The notes: generated from the sequence alone by a model not told the origin. Positions 8,683-18,524 are shown, counted from the stretch's first letter. The stretch is DNA of 64,000 nt from Flavobacterium zhairuonense (GCF_004352915.1 NZ_SJSY01000072.1:248001-312000), one strand, 5' to 3'. A program made the numbers and translations.

Positions 8683-10299
8683 ATGATAAAAAAAGGTGTG
8701 TTAACTTTTTGTATACTTGTTTTAACAGTTTTAAGTAGTTCTGGTCAAAATTGCTTGCCGTCAGGAATTACAATAAACAGTCAATCCCAAATAGATAATT
8801 TCTCAAAAAATTATCCTGGTTGTACCACTATTGGTGGAGATGTATTAATAGAAAATGTCGGCAATCTTCTTGGGTTATCCCAAATTAAATCTATTACAGG
8901 AAACCTTACTCTCAAACTCTTAATTAAAGACTTAAAAGGGTTGAATAATTTGACTTCAATTGGTGGAGATTTGACTATTAGTGGCAATTCTCTTTTAACC
9001 AATTTCACTGGATTAGAAGCGTTGAATTCGATTGGAAAAAATGTATTGATCGAAAGAAATGACGTTTTAGATAATTTTAGTGGCTTAGAAAATCTTAAAT
9101 CAGTAGGAGGAGATTTGTCGATAAGAGATAATAAAGTATTAACTAATATCAACGCCTTTAAAAACGTTGCAAATATTGGAAATAATCTAATAATCAGCAC
9201 AAATGATAAGCTTCTTAATATTAATGGATTAGCAGGTATTACGGAAGTTAATAATGATTTGATTGTTGAGTCAAATCCGCTTTTGACATCTTTAGATGGT
9301 TTGAATAATTTAAAGACTGTAAAAAGAGATTTAAAAATTAGATTTAATAATAGCTTAAAAGATTTACAAGGTTTAAATGGGCTAATATCTACTGGACGAT
9401 TTTTTGAAATAGAACGAAATGATAATATTTCAAGTTTTGCTGGTTTGGAAAATCTTGCTACTATTTACAGGTTATTTGTAGTTGATAATGATAATCTAAT
9501 TAATCTAAAAGGACTTGATAATCTTAAAATTGTAAAAGAAAATTTAACGCTATTTGGAATTGATAAATTAAATTCATTGAATGGGCTGCAAAATGTGACA
9601 TCAATTGATGGAATGTTGCAAATAAAAAGTTGCAATGCATTGACTAATTTAACGGGATTGAGTGGTTTGACTAAAGTTGGAATTTCATTTGAAATTTCAG
9701 ACAATTTGGGTATGATAAATCTTCAAGGTTTAAATAGTTTCGTTTCAAGTGCAAACCTTTACGTATCTGGATGTGCAAGTCTTGAAAATTTAGTGGGATT
9801 AGAAAGTCTTAAGAATATAAATAATGGCAATTTAACAATCAGTTATAATGACAAAATAGCAAGTTTAAGAGGTATTGAGAATATTGATCCCAAAACGATT
9901 GGATATATAACTATTGAGTTGAATGCCTTATTGTCAACTTGTGCGATCCAAAGTGTATGTAGTTATCTTTCAGATATTGAGAAAAGTGCTGCTGTGCGCT
10001 CAAACAAAGAAGGATGTAACAATAGAGAGGAAGTTACAGCAATGTGTAAAACTGTGCTTTCTGTAGATGAAAATGATCTTTTATCCTCGACAAGTTTGTA
10101 TCCTAATCCAACAATTGGCAAAGTGAATGTAAATGTAAAATCTGATTGTAAAATGTATATTTACAACGCTGTTGGAGAGCAATTAAAAGAATTAAATTTA
10201 GTTGTGGGATATAATGAAGTGAATCTTGATTCATTACCATCTGGTGTGTATTTTTTCAAGACTAAAAAAGGAAACACGCTAAAAGTTCTAAAAAAATAA
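8683..10299 (+). CDS. T9SS-secreted leucine-rich repeat (receptor L-domain-like) protein
   Basis: The product is 538 residues with a signal peptide (1-21, ending SSGQ). About a dozen repeats of 22-25 residues follow, with the pattern L.GL.NL.sI.G.L.I..N..L (for example NFTGLEALNSIGKNVLIERN). These are typical of bacterial receptor-L/LRR proteins that form a solenoid. The C terminus (about 470-538) is a type A sorting domain: SLYPNPTIGKVNV, then IYNAVGEQ, and LPSGVYFFKTKKGN to the Lys-rich end. That domain is cleaved during type IX secretion, so the protein is released or attached to the cell surface. No enzymatic domain is visible; a binding or adhesion role is inferred. Confidence 0.9.
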   Translation: MIKKGVLTFCILVLTVLSSSGQNCLPSGITINSQSQIDNFSKNYPGCTTIGGDVLIENVGNLLGLSQIKSITGNLTLKLLIKDLKGLNNLTSIGGDLTISGNSLLTNFTGLEALNSIGKNVLIERNDVLDNFSGLENLKSVGGDLSIRDNKVLTNINAFKNVANIGNNLIISTNDKLLNINGLAGITEVNNDLIVESNPLLTSLDGLNNLKTVKRDLKIRFNNSLKDLQGLNGLISTGRFFEIERNDNISSFAGLENLATIYRLFVVDNDNLINLKGLDNLKIVKENLTLFGIDKLNSLNGLQNVTSIDGMLQIKSCNALTNLTGLSGLTKVGISFEISDNLGMINLQGLNSFVSSANLYVSGCASLENLVGLESLKNINNGNLTISYNDKIASLRGIENIDPKTIGYITIELNALLSTCAIQSVCSYLSDIEKSAAVRSNKEGCNNREEVTAMCKTVLSVDENDLLSSTSLYPNPTIGKVNVNVKSDCKMYIYNAVGEQLKELNLVVGYNEVNLDSLPSGVYFFKTKKGNTLKVLKK

Positions 10300-10646
10300 T
10301 TAATACTTTTTGTTATTGTCCGTCAGAGATAACTTGGAAATAAAAAGATTAAAGATCGTATAAAATAGAAAAGCTTCAGAGAAATCTGAAGCTTTTCTAT
10401 TTTTATCATTTTTCTCTTGGCGAGCAATAAAAATATTACAGAAAATATTCCCTCCAAACATCTTTAATACAGATTCAATTTCCACAGCAAAACGCACTTA
10501 GATTAGTAATAATTCTGACAAAAACTTTAAAATTAAAAACCGAATTCGTATATTGTTCTGCTAAAATTTAGTATGCCAAGCATATACATGTTAAAATAGT
10601 TGCCTTCAAAACGTTTTTCAATCATTTAATAGAAATAATCTAGATT
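10300..10646. other. Intergenic stretch with one terminator, otherwise nothing recognised
   Basis: Apart from the long palindrome at 10362-10404, this 347-base gap shows no open reading frame with coding character and no recognisable RNA gene. The last 150 bases are AT-rich and presumably hold the promoter of the M13 peptidase. Confidence 0.5.
10362..10404. terminator. Bidirectional terminator, perfect 19-base-pair stem
   Basis: AAAATAGAAAAGCTTCAGA, loop GAAA, and the exact reverse complement. A-tract and T-tract flank it, so it can end transcription from either side. It is the longest and most perfect copy of the recurrent AAGCTTCAGA terminator family in this window. Confidence 0.85.
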
Positions 10647-12659
10647 ATGAAAAATTCTTTAATGCTTTTCATTGCATTCTTAGCTTTTACAGCTTGCTCA
10701 AAACATTCGGCAAAAAAAGATGTTGCCATCACAGGAATAGATTCCACATTACGACCAGGTAATGATTTTTTTAGATATGTAAATGGCAAATGGTATGATT
10801 CTGTATCAATACCAGCATCTCAATCGGGAGTAGGCGCTTATATGTTTATGAATTTCCCGCAACGAATTCGCCTTCAAGGAATATTAGACAGTATTTCAAA
10901 AAGCAATAACCCAGCAGGAAGTATAGCGCAAAAGGTAGGAGACTTTTATGCATCGGGAATGGATACTGTGACCATTGACAAACGCGGTTATGAACCGATA
11001 AAACCTCTGCTTGCCAAAATTGAAGCCATTAGCGATTTGCCTTCATTAATGAATTTTGTTGTTAATGAAGAAAAAGTGGGCAATTATTCTATTATTGGTT
11101 TTGGAGTGTCACCCGATGATAAAAACAGTAGTATGAACATTGCTCAGCTTTATCAAACGGGTTTAGGTTTGCCTGACAGGGATTATTATTTCAAATCAGA
11201 TTCGTCAACTGTTGCTATACAAGAAGCATACAAAAAATACCTTACTGTATTATTTCAGCAAACTGGAAGCAATGCTCTAGAAGCTAAAAAGAATGCTGAT
11301 TTAGTTTACGATATTGACAAACAACTTGCCGTTTCGCATAAAACAAAAGTTCAACTTCGTGATGTGCAAGCAAATTATAATAAAACAGCTGTAGCAGATC
11401 TTGCAAAAAGACATCCTAATATAGACTGGACTACTTTTTTAAATAATTTAGGTGCTAAAACCGATTTTATTAATGTTGGTCAACCTGCTTATTATGATGC
11501 TCTTAATAAGCTTTTAAAAACTATCCCGATTAATAATTGGAAAATTTACTTGAAAGCAAATTCTATCGAAAGATATGCAGATGATTTGAGTAAGCCTTTT
11601 GTAGACGCTTCATTTGAATATACCAAGGTGCTTTCTGGTCAAGCTGTTCAAAAATCACGTGGCGAAAAAATGGCGAATGTCGTTGACAATTACTTAGGCG
11701 AAGCGTTGGGTGAATTGTACGTAAAGAAATATTTTTCGGAAGATGCCAAAAAGCGTATGCTGGTTCTCGTGAATAATTTGCAGAAAGCCTATGCAAAAAG
11801 AATTGATAATTTGCAATGGATGAGCCCTATTACGAAACAAAAAGCGAAAGAAAAATTATTTGCCATTACTAAGAAAATAGGATATCCAGATAAATGGAGA
11901 GATTATAGTAATGTTAATATTGCTAGAAATGCCTATTTCGAGAATGTAGTTTCAGGGTCTAAAGCTGCATATCAATTTCAATTAGCAAAATTGGGCAAAC
12001 CAGTCGATAAATCAGAATGGTTTACTACAACGCCAACAGTTACGGCATATAACAATCTTACAGCAAATGAAATCGTCTTTCCTGCCGGTATTTTGCAAGC
12101 GCCATATTTTGACAATAATGCAGACGATGCACTTAACTACGGAGGTATCGGAATGGTAATTGGCCACGAAATAACCCATACTTTTGACGACCAAGGCGCT
12201 CAATATGACAAGGATGGAAACATGAAAAACTGGTGGACAAAAGAAGATTATGCTCAGTTTAAATCAAGAATACAACAAGTTATTGATTTATATAGTACTT
12301 ATACCGTTTTAGGAGATTTGCATATTAATGGTGCAATGACAGTTGGCGAAAACACAGCTGATATCGCTGGAATTGCAGTTGCCTACGATGCTTTTAAAAT
12401 GACTGAACAAGGAAAAGGAAATACAAAAATTGACGGGTATACTCCAGACCAGCGTTTCTTTATTTCTATAGCCAAAATATGGCGAGTAAAAATGAAAGAT
12501 GAGTTCTTGCGTTTGTGGATTAACAATAACCCACATTCACCACCAAATTGGCGCGTGAATGGTCCTTTAATGAATACGACACCTTTTTATAAAGCATTTG
12601 ATGTAAAACAGGGAGATAAAATGTTTTTGCCAGAGAAAGATAGAATTACAATTTGGTAA
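10647..12659 (+). CDS. M13 (neprilysin/PepO-like) zinc metallopeptidase lipoprotein
   Basis: This 670-residue endopeptidase has a lipobox with Cys17 (LAFTAC). The N-terminal M13 domain starts at RPGNDFFRYVNGKWYD. The catalytic domain carries HEITH (about 507-511) followed by the GENTADIAG motif, which supplies the third zinc-binding Glu (about 568). NPHSPPNWRVNGPL near the C terminus is typical of the family's substrate-binding region. The length matches bacterial PepO-type enzymes. It is predicted to be tethered to the outer or inner membrane and to cleave oligopeptides. It is flanked by unrelated genes and appears to be transcribed alone. Confidence 0.93.
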   Translation: MKNSLMLFIAFLAFTACSKHSAKKDVAITGIDSTLRPGNDFFRYVNGKWYDSVSIPASQSGVGAYMFMNFPQRIRLQGILDSISKSNNPAGSIAQKVGDFYASGMDTVTIDKRGYEPIKPLLAKIEAISDLPSLMNFVVNEEKVGNYSIIGFGVSPDDKNSSMNIAQLYQTGLGLPDRDYYFKSDSSTVAIQEAYKKYLTVLFQQTGSNALEAKKNADLVYDIDKQLAVSHKTKVQLRDVQANYNKTAVADLAKRHPNIDWTTFLNNLGAKTDFINVGQPAYYDALNKLLKTIPINNWKIYLKANSIERYADDLSKPFVDASFEYTKVLSGQAVQKSRGEKMANVVDNYLGEALGELYVKKYFSEDAKKRMLVLVNNLQKAYAKRIDNLQWMSPITKQKAKEKLFAITKKIGYPDKWRDYSNVNIARNAYFENVVSGSKAAYQFQLAKLGKPVDKSEWFTTTPTVTAYNNLTANEIVFPAGILQAPYFDNNADDALNYGGIGMVIGHEITHTFDDQGAQYDKDGNMKNWWTKEDYAQFKSRIQQVIDLYSTYTVLGDLHINGAMTVGENTADIAGIAVAYDAFKMTEQGKGNTKIDGYTPDQRFFISIAKIWRVKMKDEFLRLWINNNPHSPPNWRVNGPLMNTTPFYKAFDVKQGDKMFLPEKDRITIW

Positions 12660-12762
12660 TAAATCTTTCTTAAATCTTCCCATGAAAAGTTGTATCTGCT
12701 GGCACGAAAAAGACGATCGTGTCAGTGGAAACGTCTGTAGAAAAATATTTCATCACTAAAAA

Positions 12763-13134
12763 ATGGAAACAAATCAGAATAGTATTAATTTAAAATTCCA
12801 CAAAATATTTTCATCTTTAAAACGAGTTGCCAGAATTGTTTTGGCAATTTCTTCTATACTACTAATTATTTCAATTATTTCGCTATTAGTTTACAAAGGA
12901 GAATGTTTTAGTGTTTACTCAAATGCTGGTTTTATGATTTGGCCAGCGATAATACTGTCAATTTATTCAATTTTTTATTCGTTACTTATAATTATAACTT
13001 TCTTGGTATATAGACTCTACAAGCATAATTTGATTTGGACGACAATTAAAAAAGAAATTTTGTTTTTGATGCTGACGGGACTATTAATGACTATTTTTTA
13101 TTTTGTAAACAGCTACATGGTTAAAAATTATTAG
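12763..13134 (+). CDS. Small integral membrane protein, unknown family
   Basis: The 123-residue protein has three predicted membrane helices: about residues 23-43, 53-85 (long, containing IWPAIILSIYSIFYSLLIII) and 98-118. Short basic segments such as YRLYKHN lie between them. No enzymatic motif is visible. It stands alone with gaps of about 100 bases on both sides. Assignment as a real gene rests on its length, an ATG start and a coherent hydrophobic pattern. Confidence 0.6.
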   Translation: METNQNSINLKFHKIFSSLKRVARIVLAISSILLIISIISLLVYKGECFSVYSNAGFMIWPAIILSIYSIFYSLLIIITFLVYRLYKHNLIWTTIKKEILFLMLTGLLMTIFYFVNSYMVKNY

Positions 13135-13141
13135 ATATTGA

Positions 13142-13193
13142 TGGGGTCACTAGCGAGACGCTAGTGCTAGCAAAGCGAAATTTGACGTTGGTA
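13142..13193. repeat. Intergenic hairpin repeat, AGCGAGACGCT type
   Basis: CACTAGCG-AGA-CGCTAGTG (13148-13166) is a perfect 8-base-pair stem with a three-base loop. It is more GC-rich than its surroundings. The core AGCGAGACGCT recurs in inverse orientation at 19661-19684. There is no T-tract, so it is not an ordinary terminator. Confidence 0.5.
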
Positions 13194-13246
13194 TATTTTA
13201 GAAACCCAAAAAAGAGATTAAAAAAGAAGTTCGAAAATCCTGAATA

Positions 13247-13699
13247 ATGAACACGACTAAATTTACAGAGACCATTCTAATTAATAAAAACTCTGAGTTA
13301 GTTTTTGATTTTACACAAGATTATAATAAACGATTAAAATGGGATACTTTTCTGAAAAAAGCTAACTTAATTGATGGTGCAACAGAAGCTGGCAAAGGAG
13401 TTAAGGCATATTGTGTGGCAAAAAATGGACTTGGTATGAAAACGGAATATGTTACCTATAACCGACCAAAAGTTACAGCAATAAAAATGATAGATAATTC
13501 ATTGTTATTTAAGTCATTTTTGGGTTCTTGGACATTTAAAGAAATGCCTGACAATAAAACAGAAGTTGTCTTTTTGTATTCTTTTTCACTTAGATTTCCG
13601 TTCAGCTTATTGATAAATTTTATAAAAAAGATTTTGCAAACAAATGTAAAACAAAGACTTGTTGATCTTAAGCTGAATATTGAAGAAGAAATCGGATAA
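13247..13699 (+). CDS. SRPBCC (START-like / polyketide cyclase-type) protein
   Basis: The 150-residue soluble protein has the START-like layout. An opening strand, KFTETILINKNSELVFDF, is followed by a helix with DYNKRLKWDTFLKKA, then antiparallel strands (including SWTFKEMPDNKTEVVFLYSF), and a long C-terminal helix (about 120-150). This matches the SRPBCC ligand-binding fold with its buried hydrophobic cavity. The ligand is unknown. It is likely transcribed with, or just before, the acetyltransferase 73 bases downstream. Confidence 0.75.
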   Translation: MNTTKFTETILINKNSELVFDFTQDYNKRLKWDTFLKKANLIDGATEAGKGVKAYCVAKNGLGMKTEYVTYNRPKVTAIKMIDNSLLFKSFLGSWTFKEMPDNKTEVVFLYSFSLRFPFSLLINFIKKILQTNVKQRLVDLKLNIEEEIG

Positions 13700-13772
13700 G
13701 TAAATTTGGAATCTGTGCCCACAAAGAGAACCTTGACAACGAAAACGGATAATCACAAACGAATAAAAAATC

Positions 13773-14336
13773 ATGAGAAAAGAATTTCCAATTATAAAAA
13801 CCGAAAGACTTTTATTGCGGCAATTTATAGGTAGTGATCTTGAAAATGTTTTCAAAGGACTTTCAGATCCAGAAGTTGTTAAATATTATGGAGTGAGTTT
13901 TCAGACATTGGAAGCAACTAAAGAACAAATGCTTTTTTTTGCTGACCTTGAAAAAAACGATACAGGAATTTGGTTTGCTATTTGTTCTGCTGATAATAAA
14001 ACATTCTACGGAGCAGGCGGATTAAATAATTTAAGCAAAGAACATAAAAAAGCAGAAATCGGGTTTTGGTTGATGCCAAATTTTTGGGGACATGGAATTA
14101 TAAAAGAAGCAATACCGTTGATTTGTAAATACGGGTTTGATAGTTTAGGGCTTAATAGAATTGAAGGATTTGTTGAGTCGGAAAATAAGAATTGTAAAAA
14201 TGTAATGGCTAAAATTGACTTTCAGTACGAGGGGACAATGAAAGACTGTGAAATTAAAAATGGCAAGTTTATAAGTCTTGATATTTATGCTAAAATAAAA
14301 GATAATTTAATAAAGCCTGGACAAGAAATCAAATAA
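13773..14336 (+). CDS. GNAT-family N-acetyltransferase (RimJ/RimL-like)
   Basis: The 187-residue protein begins with the typical TERLLLRQF strand (residues 10-18). It has the DPEVVKYYG segment, the EIGFWLMPNFWGHGI acetyl-CoA-binding region with a variant pyrophosphate loop, and a final LNRIEGFVESENKNCKNVMAKIDF motif common to ribosomal-protein/RimJ-like acetyltransferases. It is predicted to transfer an acetyl group from acetyl-CoA to an amine; the substrate is unknown. It is a cytoplasmic, single-domain protein. Confidence 0.88.
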   Translation: MRKEFPIIKTERLLLRQFIGSDLENVFKGLSDPEVVKYYGVSFQTLEATKEQMLFFADLEKNDTGIWFAICSADNKTFYGAGGLNNLSKEHKKAEIGFWLMPNFWGHGIIKEAIPLICKYGFDSLGLNRIEGFVESENKNCKNVMAKIDFQYEGTMKDCEIKNGKFISLDIYAKIKDNLIKPGQEIK

Positions 14337-14429
14337 AAAAAATCCGATTGCGCCAGTAGATTCGTAATTTAGGATTGGGCATTCTATATTATAACGAAAA
14401 GAAACTATTCGAACTAAAATTGATTAAAA

Positions 14430-15230
14430 ATGGCAAATGTAAAAGAAGGGATAGTATGGATAACAGGTGCTTCCTCTGGCATTGGAAAATCAATGGCTCT
14501 TGAATGGGCAAGATTAGGATATAAAGTAGTGCTTTCCTCAAGACGTAAAGAACTATTAGAAAAAGTTGCAGAACAGATTAGGCATTCAGGTGGAGATGCA
14601 TTGGTGATTCCGTGTGATATAATGGAAGAAAGTTCTATTGAAAATGCAGTTCAGCAAATCATCAAAGATTTGGGGCGCTTGGATATAGTTGTAGCTAATG
14701 CCGGTTTTGGTGTTTTTGGAAGCATCGAAAAGCTAACAGCCAAAGATTGGAATAGACAATTGCAAGGCAACGTTACAGGCTTAGCGCTAACAGTAAAATA
14801 TGCCTTACCACTTTTAAAGAAAAACAAAGGCCGAATTGGTTTAGTTGGAAGTGTAGCAGCATATCTTCCTAATCCGAATGTAGGAGCATACGGTGCTTCA
14901 AAAGCGGCTGTAAACTCTATTGGTCAGACTTTGCAGGTTGAATTAAAGGGTACAGGCGTAAGCTGCACAACAATGCATCCCGGATTTGTGGTTTCAGAAA
15001 TTGCTCGAATTGACAATGATGGAGTTTGGCATCCTGAAGAGGCAGACCCACGGCCATCAAATTTAATGTGGCCAACGGATAAAGCTGCAAAAGTAATGGT
15101 AAAGGCAATTTTAAAAAGAAAAAGAAATTACATTTTTACGGGTCACGGAAAGCTGGCAGTTTGGTTACAAAGATGGTTTCCTGGCTTGATGAGGTCTATA
15201 ATTTCAAAAGGCCCAAAACCAGATTTATGA
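14430..15230 (+). CDS. Short-chain dehydrogenase/reductase
   Basis: The 266-residue oxidoreductase has the classical SDR fingerprint: TGASSGIG (14-21) for the dinucleotide, D63 in PCDIM, NAGFG (about 90-94), a catalytic Ser in GSVAAY, and YGASK (catalytic Tyr and Lys, about 153-157). Positive residues after the second strand (SSRRKE) favour NADP(H). The basic C-terminal region (LKRKRNYIF) and the hydrophobic segment near residue 250 are frequent in SDRs that act on lipids or sterols. The substrate is not identifiable. It appears monocistronic. Confidence 0.9.
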   Translation: MANVKEGIVWITGASSGIGKSMALEWARLGYKVVLSSRRKELLEKVAEQIRHSGGDALVIPCDIMEESSIENAVQQIIKDLGRLDIVVANAGFGVFGSIEKLTAKDWNRQLQGNVTGLALTVKYALPLLKKNKGRIGLVGSVAAYLPNPNVGAYGASKAAVNSIGQTLQVELKGTGVSCTTMHPGFVVSEIARIDNDGVWHPEEADPRPSNLMWPTDKAAKVMVKAILKRKRNYIFTGHGKLAVWLQRWFPGLMRSIISKGPKPDL

Positions 15231-15390
15231 GAAAGATTTAGTTGAATGTAATATCCCAAGATAGGATGTTGTCAAATCTATTTGACTTGAATAAGTTAGC
15301 TCTTATGAAAATTAAATCTATGTTAAAAGAGCAGCTTTAATTCAATATTAATTTGAAATTTGTAAAATGTCTAATTAACAACGAGATAAT

Positions 15391-15768
15391 ATGGAAGGAC
15401 AAATCATAGAATTGGAAAAAGAATATTGGCATGGAGTTCAAAATAATGATTATGAAACAGTAAGAAATCTGACGTTTTTTCCCTGTATAGTTGCTGGAAA
15501 AAATGGTGTTCAAAGTATCAGTGAGGCTGATTTCAAAAATATGTTTGACTCTGGGCAGACCAATAAAATAAAAGTGCTGAACATTTATGACGTAAAAGAA
15601 AACCTAATTGCTGAAAATACCGCCGTAATAGGATATCATCTTGATTTTGAGATAGTAGATCAAAGTCAAAAAGAGCCTATAAAATGTGTCTGTACTTCTA
15701 CCTGGATTAAAGAAAATAATAAGTGGGCGTGTGTGATGCATACCGAAACCGAATTGGAAAAAAACTAG
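15391..15768 (+). CDS. NTF2-like / DUF4440-type protein
   Basis: The 125-residue protein has the opening helix ELEKEYWHGVQNNDYETV, the strand segment LTFFPCIVAGKNGVQ, and the closing strands ...STWIKENNKWACVMHTETEL. This is the cone-shaped NTF2/SnoaL fold used for small-ligand binding or dimeric enzymes. No signal peptide and no catalytic set can be assigned. It is followed by a plus-strand terminator at 15833-15864. Confidence 0.75.
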   Translation: MEGQIIELEKEYWHGVQNNDYETVRNLTFFPCIVAGKNGVQSISEADFKNMFDSGQTNKIKVLNIYDVKENLIAENTAVIGYHLDFEIVDQSQKEPIKCVCTSTWIKENNKWACVMHTETELEKN

Positions 15769-15832
15769 TAATTTGAAACAACGCATGCGTGAATGGTAAC
15801 GTACATAAAAGTTGTAACGAAAGCATAAAAAC

Positions 15833-15864
15833 AAAAAAGCTTCAGAGAAATCTGGAGCTTTTTT
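15833..15864 (+). terminator. Intrinsic terminator, recurrent family
   Basis: AAGCTTCAGA-GAAA-TCTGGAGCTT followed by TTTT. The one non-Watson-Crick position is a U-G wobble in plus-strand RNA but an A-C mismatch on the other strand. This fits use by the plus-strand NTF2-like gene. Confidence 0.8.
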
Positions 15865-15887
15865 GTTAGTGATTCACAGTGCTGAAA

Positions 15888-16529
15888 TTACCAGAATTTC
15901 CACCATGGTTTTTCTTCATCGGTTTCTATTTCTAGAATTCGAGCTGTCTTATTTTCATTATTTTGGATTTCATTTTCATTTTTACTTCCACTTCCGCTTT
16001 TTGTAGAAGGATATTTTTTCTTATGGAAATCAACTACAAATTCTAATAATGACGTCACTCTTGATTCTTTAGGATAAATTGAGGCCAAATAAAAGGCAAG
16101 AATATTTAATTTGTTTTTTGAGAAGTCATTAAAATTCTTTTCGATAAACAAGAAAATGTTATCTCTAAATTTTTCATGATAGCCACCAATTTTCAACAGA
16201 TAATCAAATGCAATATCACTTTTTAGGCCATCATCCATAATTACCAGATTTTCTAGATAGGCAATATTATCGTTGTTATAATTAAATGCAATAATTGATG
16301 TGATGGCGTGTACAACTGTATTTTTAAGTTTTGTGTTTAAATCGCCAAAAGCTTCCTCATAGATATAGATTTCTGTAACTTCATTGAGGTTTTCATCATC
16401 CACGATTTCATTAAGCCAGTCTAGAGCATTAATCAGACTTACATTTTGATTTGATTCTCTTGCTAAAAATAATTCTGAAGATTTAATTATTTTATCGTGA
16501 ATGCGACCATTTAAATTTTCTTTTGTCAT
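15888..16529 (-). CDS. Hypothetical acidic helical protein
   Basis: The 213-residue product is not recognised. It is mostly helical and rich in Asp, Glu and Asn (LNALDWLNEIVDDENLNEVTEIY). A low-complexity, presumably disordered stretch around residues 175-200 (TKSGSGSKNENEIQNNENK) precedes a short Trp-rich end, EKPWWKFW. It has no signal peptide or membrane helix. It is transcribed away from its neighbour and converges with the NTF2-like gene. Length and codon use support a real gene. Confidence 0.65.
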   Translation of the reverse strand: MTKENLNGRIHDKIIKSSELFLARESNQNVSLINALDWLNEIVDDENLNEVTEIYIYEEAFGDLNTKLKNTVVHAITSIIAFNYNNDNIAYLENLVIMDDGLKSDIAFDYLLKIGGYHEKFRDNIFLFIEKNFNDFSKNKLNILAFYLASIYPKESRVTSLLEFVVDFHKKKYPSTKSGSGSKNENEIQNNENKTARILEIETDEEKPWWKFW

Positions 16530-16595
16530 AGATTCTTTGTTAAGATAAAGAAATCTAAACTTACAATTTTTATAAGATATATTGTTGTTGAAAAC

Positions 16596-16626
16596 AAAAA
16601 AAAGCTCCAGATTTCTCTGAAGCTTT
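16596..16626 (-). terminator. Terminator of the S41 peptidase gene, recurrent family
   Basis: Read on the minus strand: AAGCTTCAGA-GAAA-TCTGGAGCTT followed by seven to eight T. It lies 29 bases past the stop of the S41 peptidase gene, which is on the same strand. Confidence 0.8.
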
Positions 16627-16654
16627 CTGTTAGTTAAAGGTATGGAAATCCAAA

Positions 16655-18217
16655 TTATTTCATCTGTATAAGCTTAAGTGTAAATTCCATTTGTGTATCC
16701 TTCTGTTTGAAAAAATCATCCAAAGTTGGCCACACTTCATGATCCGGCATAATACCGTGACCTTCTGGCTGATTTTTCTTTTTTGGAGCATCCTGAACCA
16801 GATTTACAATTGAAAATTGTGTTTTTATCTTGGAATTGGGAAGTTCATAGACCAATGGTGAATGTCCGTTGTGACGATAGTAACCGCCAACAGTCTCTAC
16901 GCCAACTATGGTAACATTTTGAACATATGCTTTTACCAGGGAAGCAAAATGTGAAGCAGCTGATGCCACATTTTCATTAATCAAAAGATAAAGATTGCCT
17001 TTAAACTTTGGTGATTTGGGATGATAAACCGGATTATATTTTGGGTTTTGTACACTTATGTTGTTTTTAAAAACCGGATATACATCTTTTAGGTATTTTT
17101 TTCCCATTTTTTTAGAAATACTATCCATTCGTTCTGCTGTTGAAACGCCCCAGAAATAGTTCTCGAAAGGCAACAAGTTAGGGTCGAAGATTATGGTAGC
17201 TTTTTCATTTTCCTTGAATGGTTGATCTGTGAGGTACATTACAGGCTGTTCAAAGTTAGGGTCACTTCCGCCAGGATTATTTCTAACATCAATAATCAGG
17301 TTAGAAACCTTGTTTTTGTCCAATCCTGTAAAAACGCTATCCAAAAAATGAACATACGTTTCAAACTTAGGATCGTCTGATCCGTATGCCATTCCAAACC
17401 ATCTTAGATTTAATAAACCTGTTGTGGGATTAAGCATTTGAAAACTATAAGGAGATTGCTTTTTATAATCTATCAAATCAGTGACAGGAGCGCTAAATCT
17501 ATTTTTAATGTTTGCTTCTCTTTGCTTTAGTGTTACTGCAGGAAGTATCTTTTTTTCAAGAGATTCAGATTTTGGTGAATTGTATTCTATAATGAATTCA
17601 TTAGAAAGACCATATTCCAACAGATAGTTTATTCCAAACGATTTATTTACGCTGGCCGATAATTTTTCTGTAGTGTTAAAGCCATCAGCTGTATAATATT
17701 TATAAAAAGATTGCATCAATTTTGCGTCACTTATCCCGTTTATACTTCTTATTCTTGAACCTGCCGGTATATCTGATGATTGACCATCGAAAATAATTTG
17801 CCCACCAATGTAAAGAAGAGGATAAGGGAAAAAAGATTTTTGCCTGTTCAGAAATTTTATTAAGTCGAGATCGGGAATAGTATAATTGTGTACACTTCCT
17901 TCAAAATCTGCCAGATGGAGCATTATTTTGTAAAACTCGGTAACGCTTATAGGCTTTTTTATACTTTTAATAGTTGTATTGTAAATGCTGTCTACTTGTT
18001 TTTTAGAACGGTATTGGTACAAGCCAGAATTTGCTTTTTCGTTTATAGCAAAGAGTATTTTAAGATCCTGCTGTATTTGTTTTACCGAAAGTATTTTATT
18101 GTACAGCATTAAGCTATCCTTCGCGTTTTTATCAAATCCTTGTGCCTGAATTTTAAAGGACAAGAAAAACAATAATATAAAAACTGGAATCAGATTTTTA
18201 TTATTCTTGTAATACAT
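16655..18217 (-). CDS. S41-family (C-terminal processing-like) serine peptidase, exported
   Basis: The 520-residue protein has a signal peptide (about 1-26, ending IQAQ). The S41 core is visible as NLIIDVRNNPGGSDPNF (about 300-316) and NENVASAASHFASLVKAY near residues 410-430, where the catalytic Ser sits in the VASAAS segment. This is followed by TVGGYYRHNG and the closing MPDHEV motif. There is no obvious PDZ domain. Such proteases degrade periplasmic or exported proteins. It is monocistronic, with its own terminator downstream. Confidence 0.88.
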   Translation of the reverse strand: MYYKNNKNLIPVFILLFFLSFKIQAQGFDKNAKDSLMLYNKILSVKQIQQDLKILFAINEKANSGLYQYRSKKQVDSIYNTTIKSIKKPISVTEFYKIMLHLADFEGSVHNYTIPDLDLIKFLNRQKSFFPYPLLYIGGQIIFDGQSSDIPAGSRIRSINGISDAKLMQSFYKYYTADGFNTTEKLSASVNKSFGINYLLEYGLSNEFIIEYNSPKSESLEKKILPAVTLKQREANIKNRFSAPVTDLIDYKKQSPYSFQMLNPTTGLLNLRWFGMAYGSDDPKFETYVHFLDSVFTGLDKNKVSNLIIDVRNNPGGSDPNFEQPVMYLTDQPFKENEKATIIFDPNLLPFENYFWGVSTAERMDSISKKMGKKYLKDVYPVFKNNISVQNPKYNPVYHPKSPKFKGNLYLLINENVASAASHFASLVKAYVQNVTIVGVETVGGYYRHNGHSPLVYELPNSKIKTQFSIVNLVQDAPKKKNQPEGHGIMPDHEVWPTLDDFFKQKDTQMEFTLKLIQMK

Positions 18218-18491
18218 TAGTTATAGATTAGGGGTTATAGGTTAATTTTTAGAGTTTAATATTCGTTATTGATAATCGTTTTTACTTCATTCTTGTGGTA
18301 AAAATAAGATAAAATTGCATTGCAATAAAAGAAAAACAGTGCGAATATCTCTCTTATTTTGCGCATTTTTCTGTTTCTTAGAAATTGTAATCATCTTAAA
18401 AAGTTTTCGATCCAATCACCCCCATATGTAGACAACGACAATACAGATTTGCCATCTGTGTCCGCAAAGAGAATCAGAGAAAAGGTAAAAT

Positions 18492-18522
18492 AAAAAAAGC
18501 TCCCGATTTCTCTGAAGCTTTT
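18492..18522 (-). terminator. Recurrent-family terminator without an adjacent gene
   Basis: The stem AAGCTCCCGA/TCTGAAGCTT carries more mismatches than the other copies. The nearest upstream gene on the minus strand ends 280 bases away, so the copy seems to be left over from a lost transcription unit. Confidence 0.5.
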
Positions 18523-18524
18523 GT

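Noticed and set aside
8811..9200. 129-codon minus-strand frame
   Set aside because: It lies wholly inside the leucine-rich repeat gene and reflects the repeated codons of that gene.
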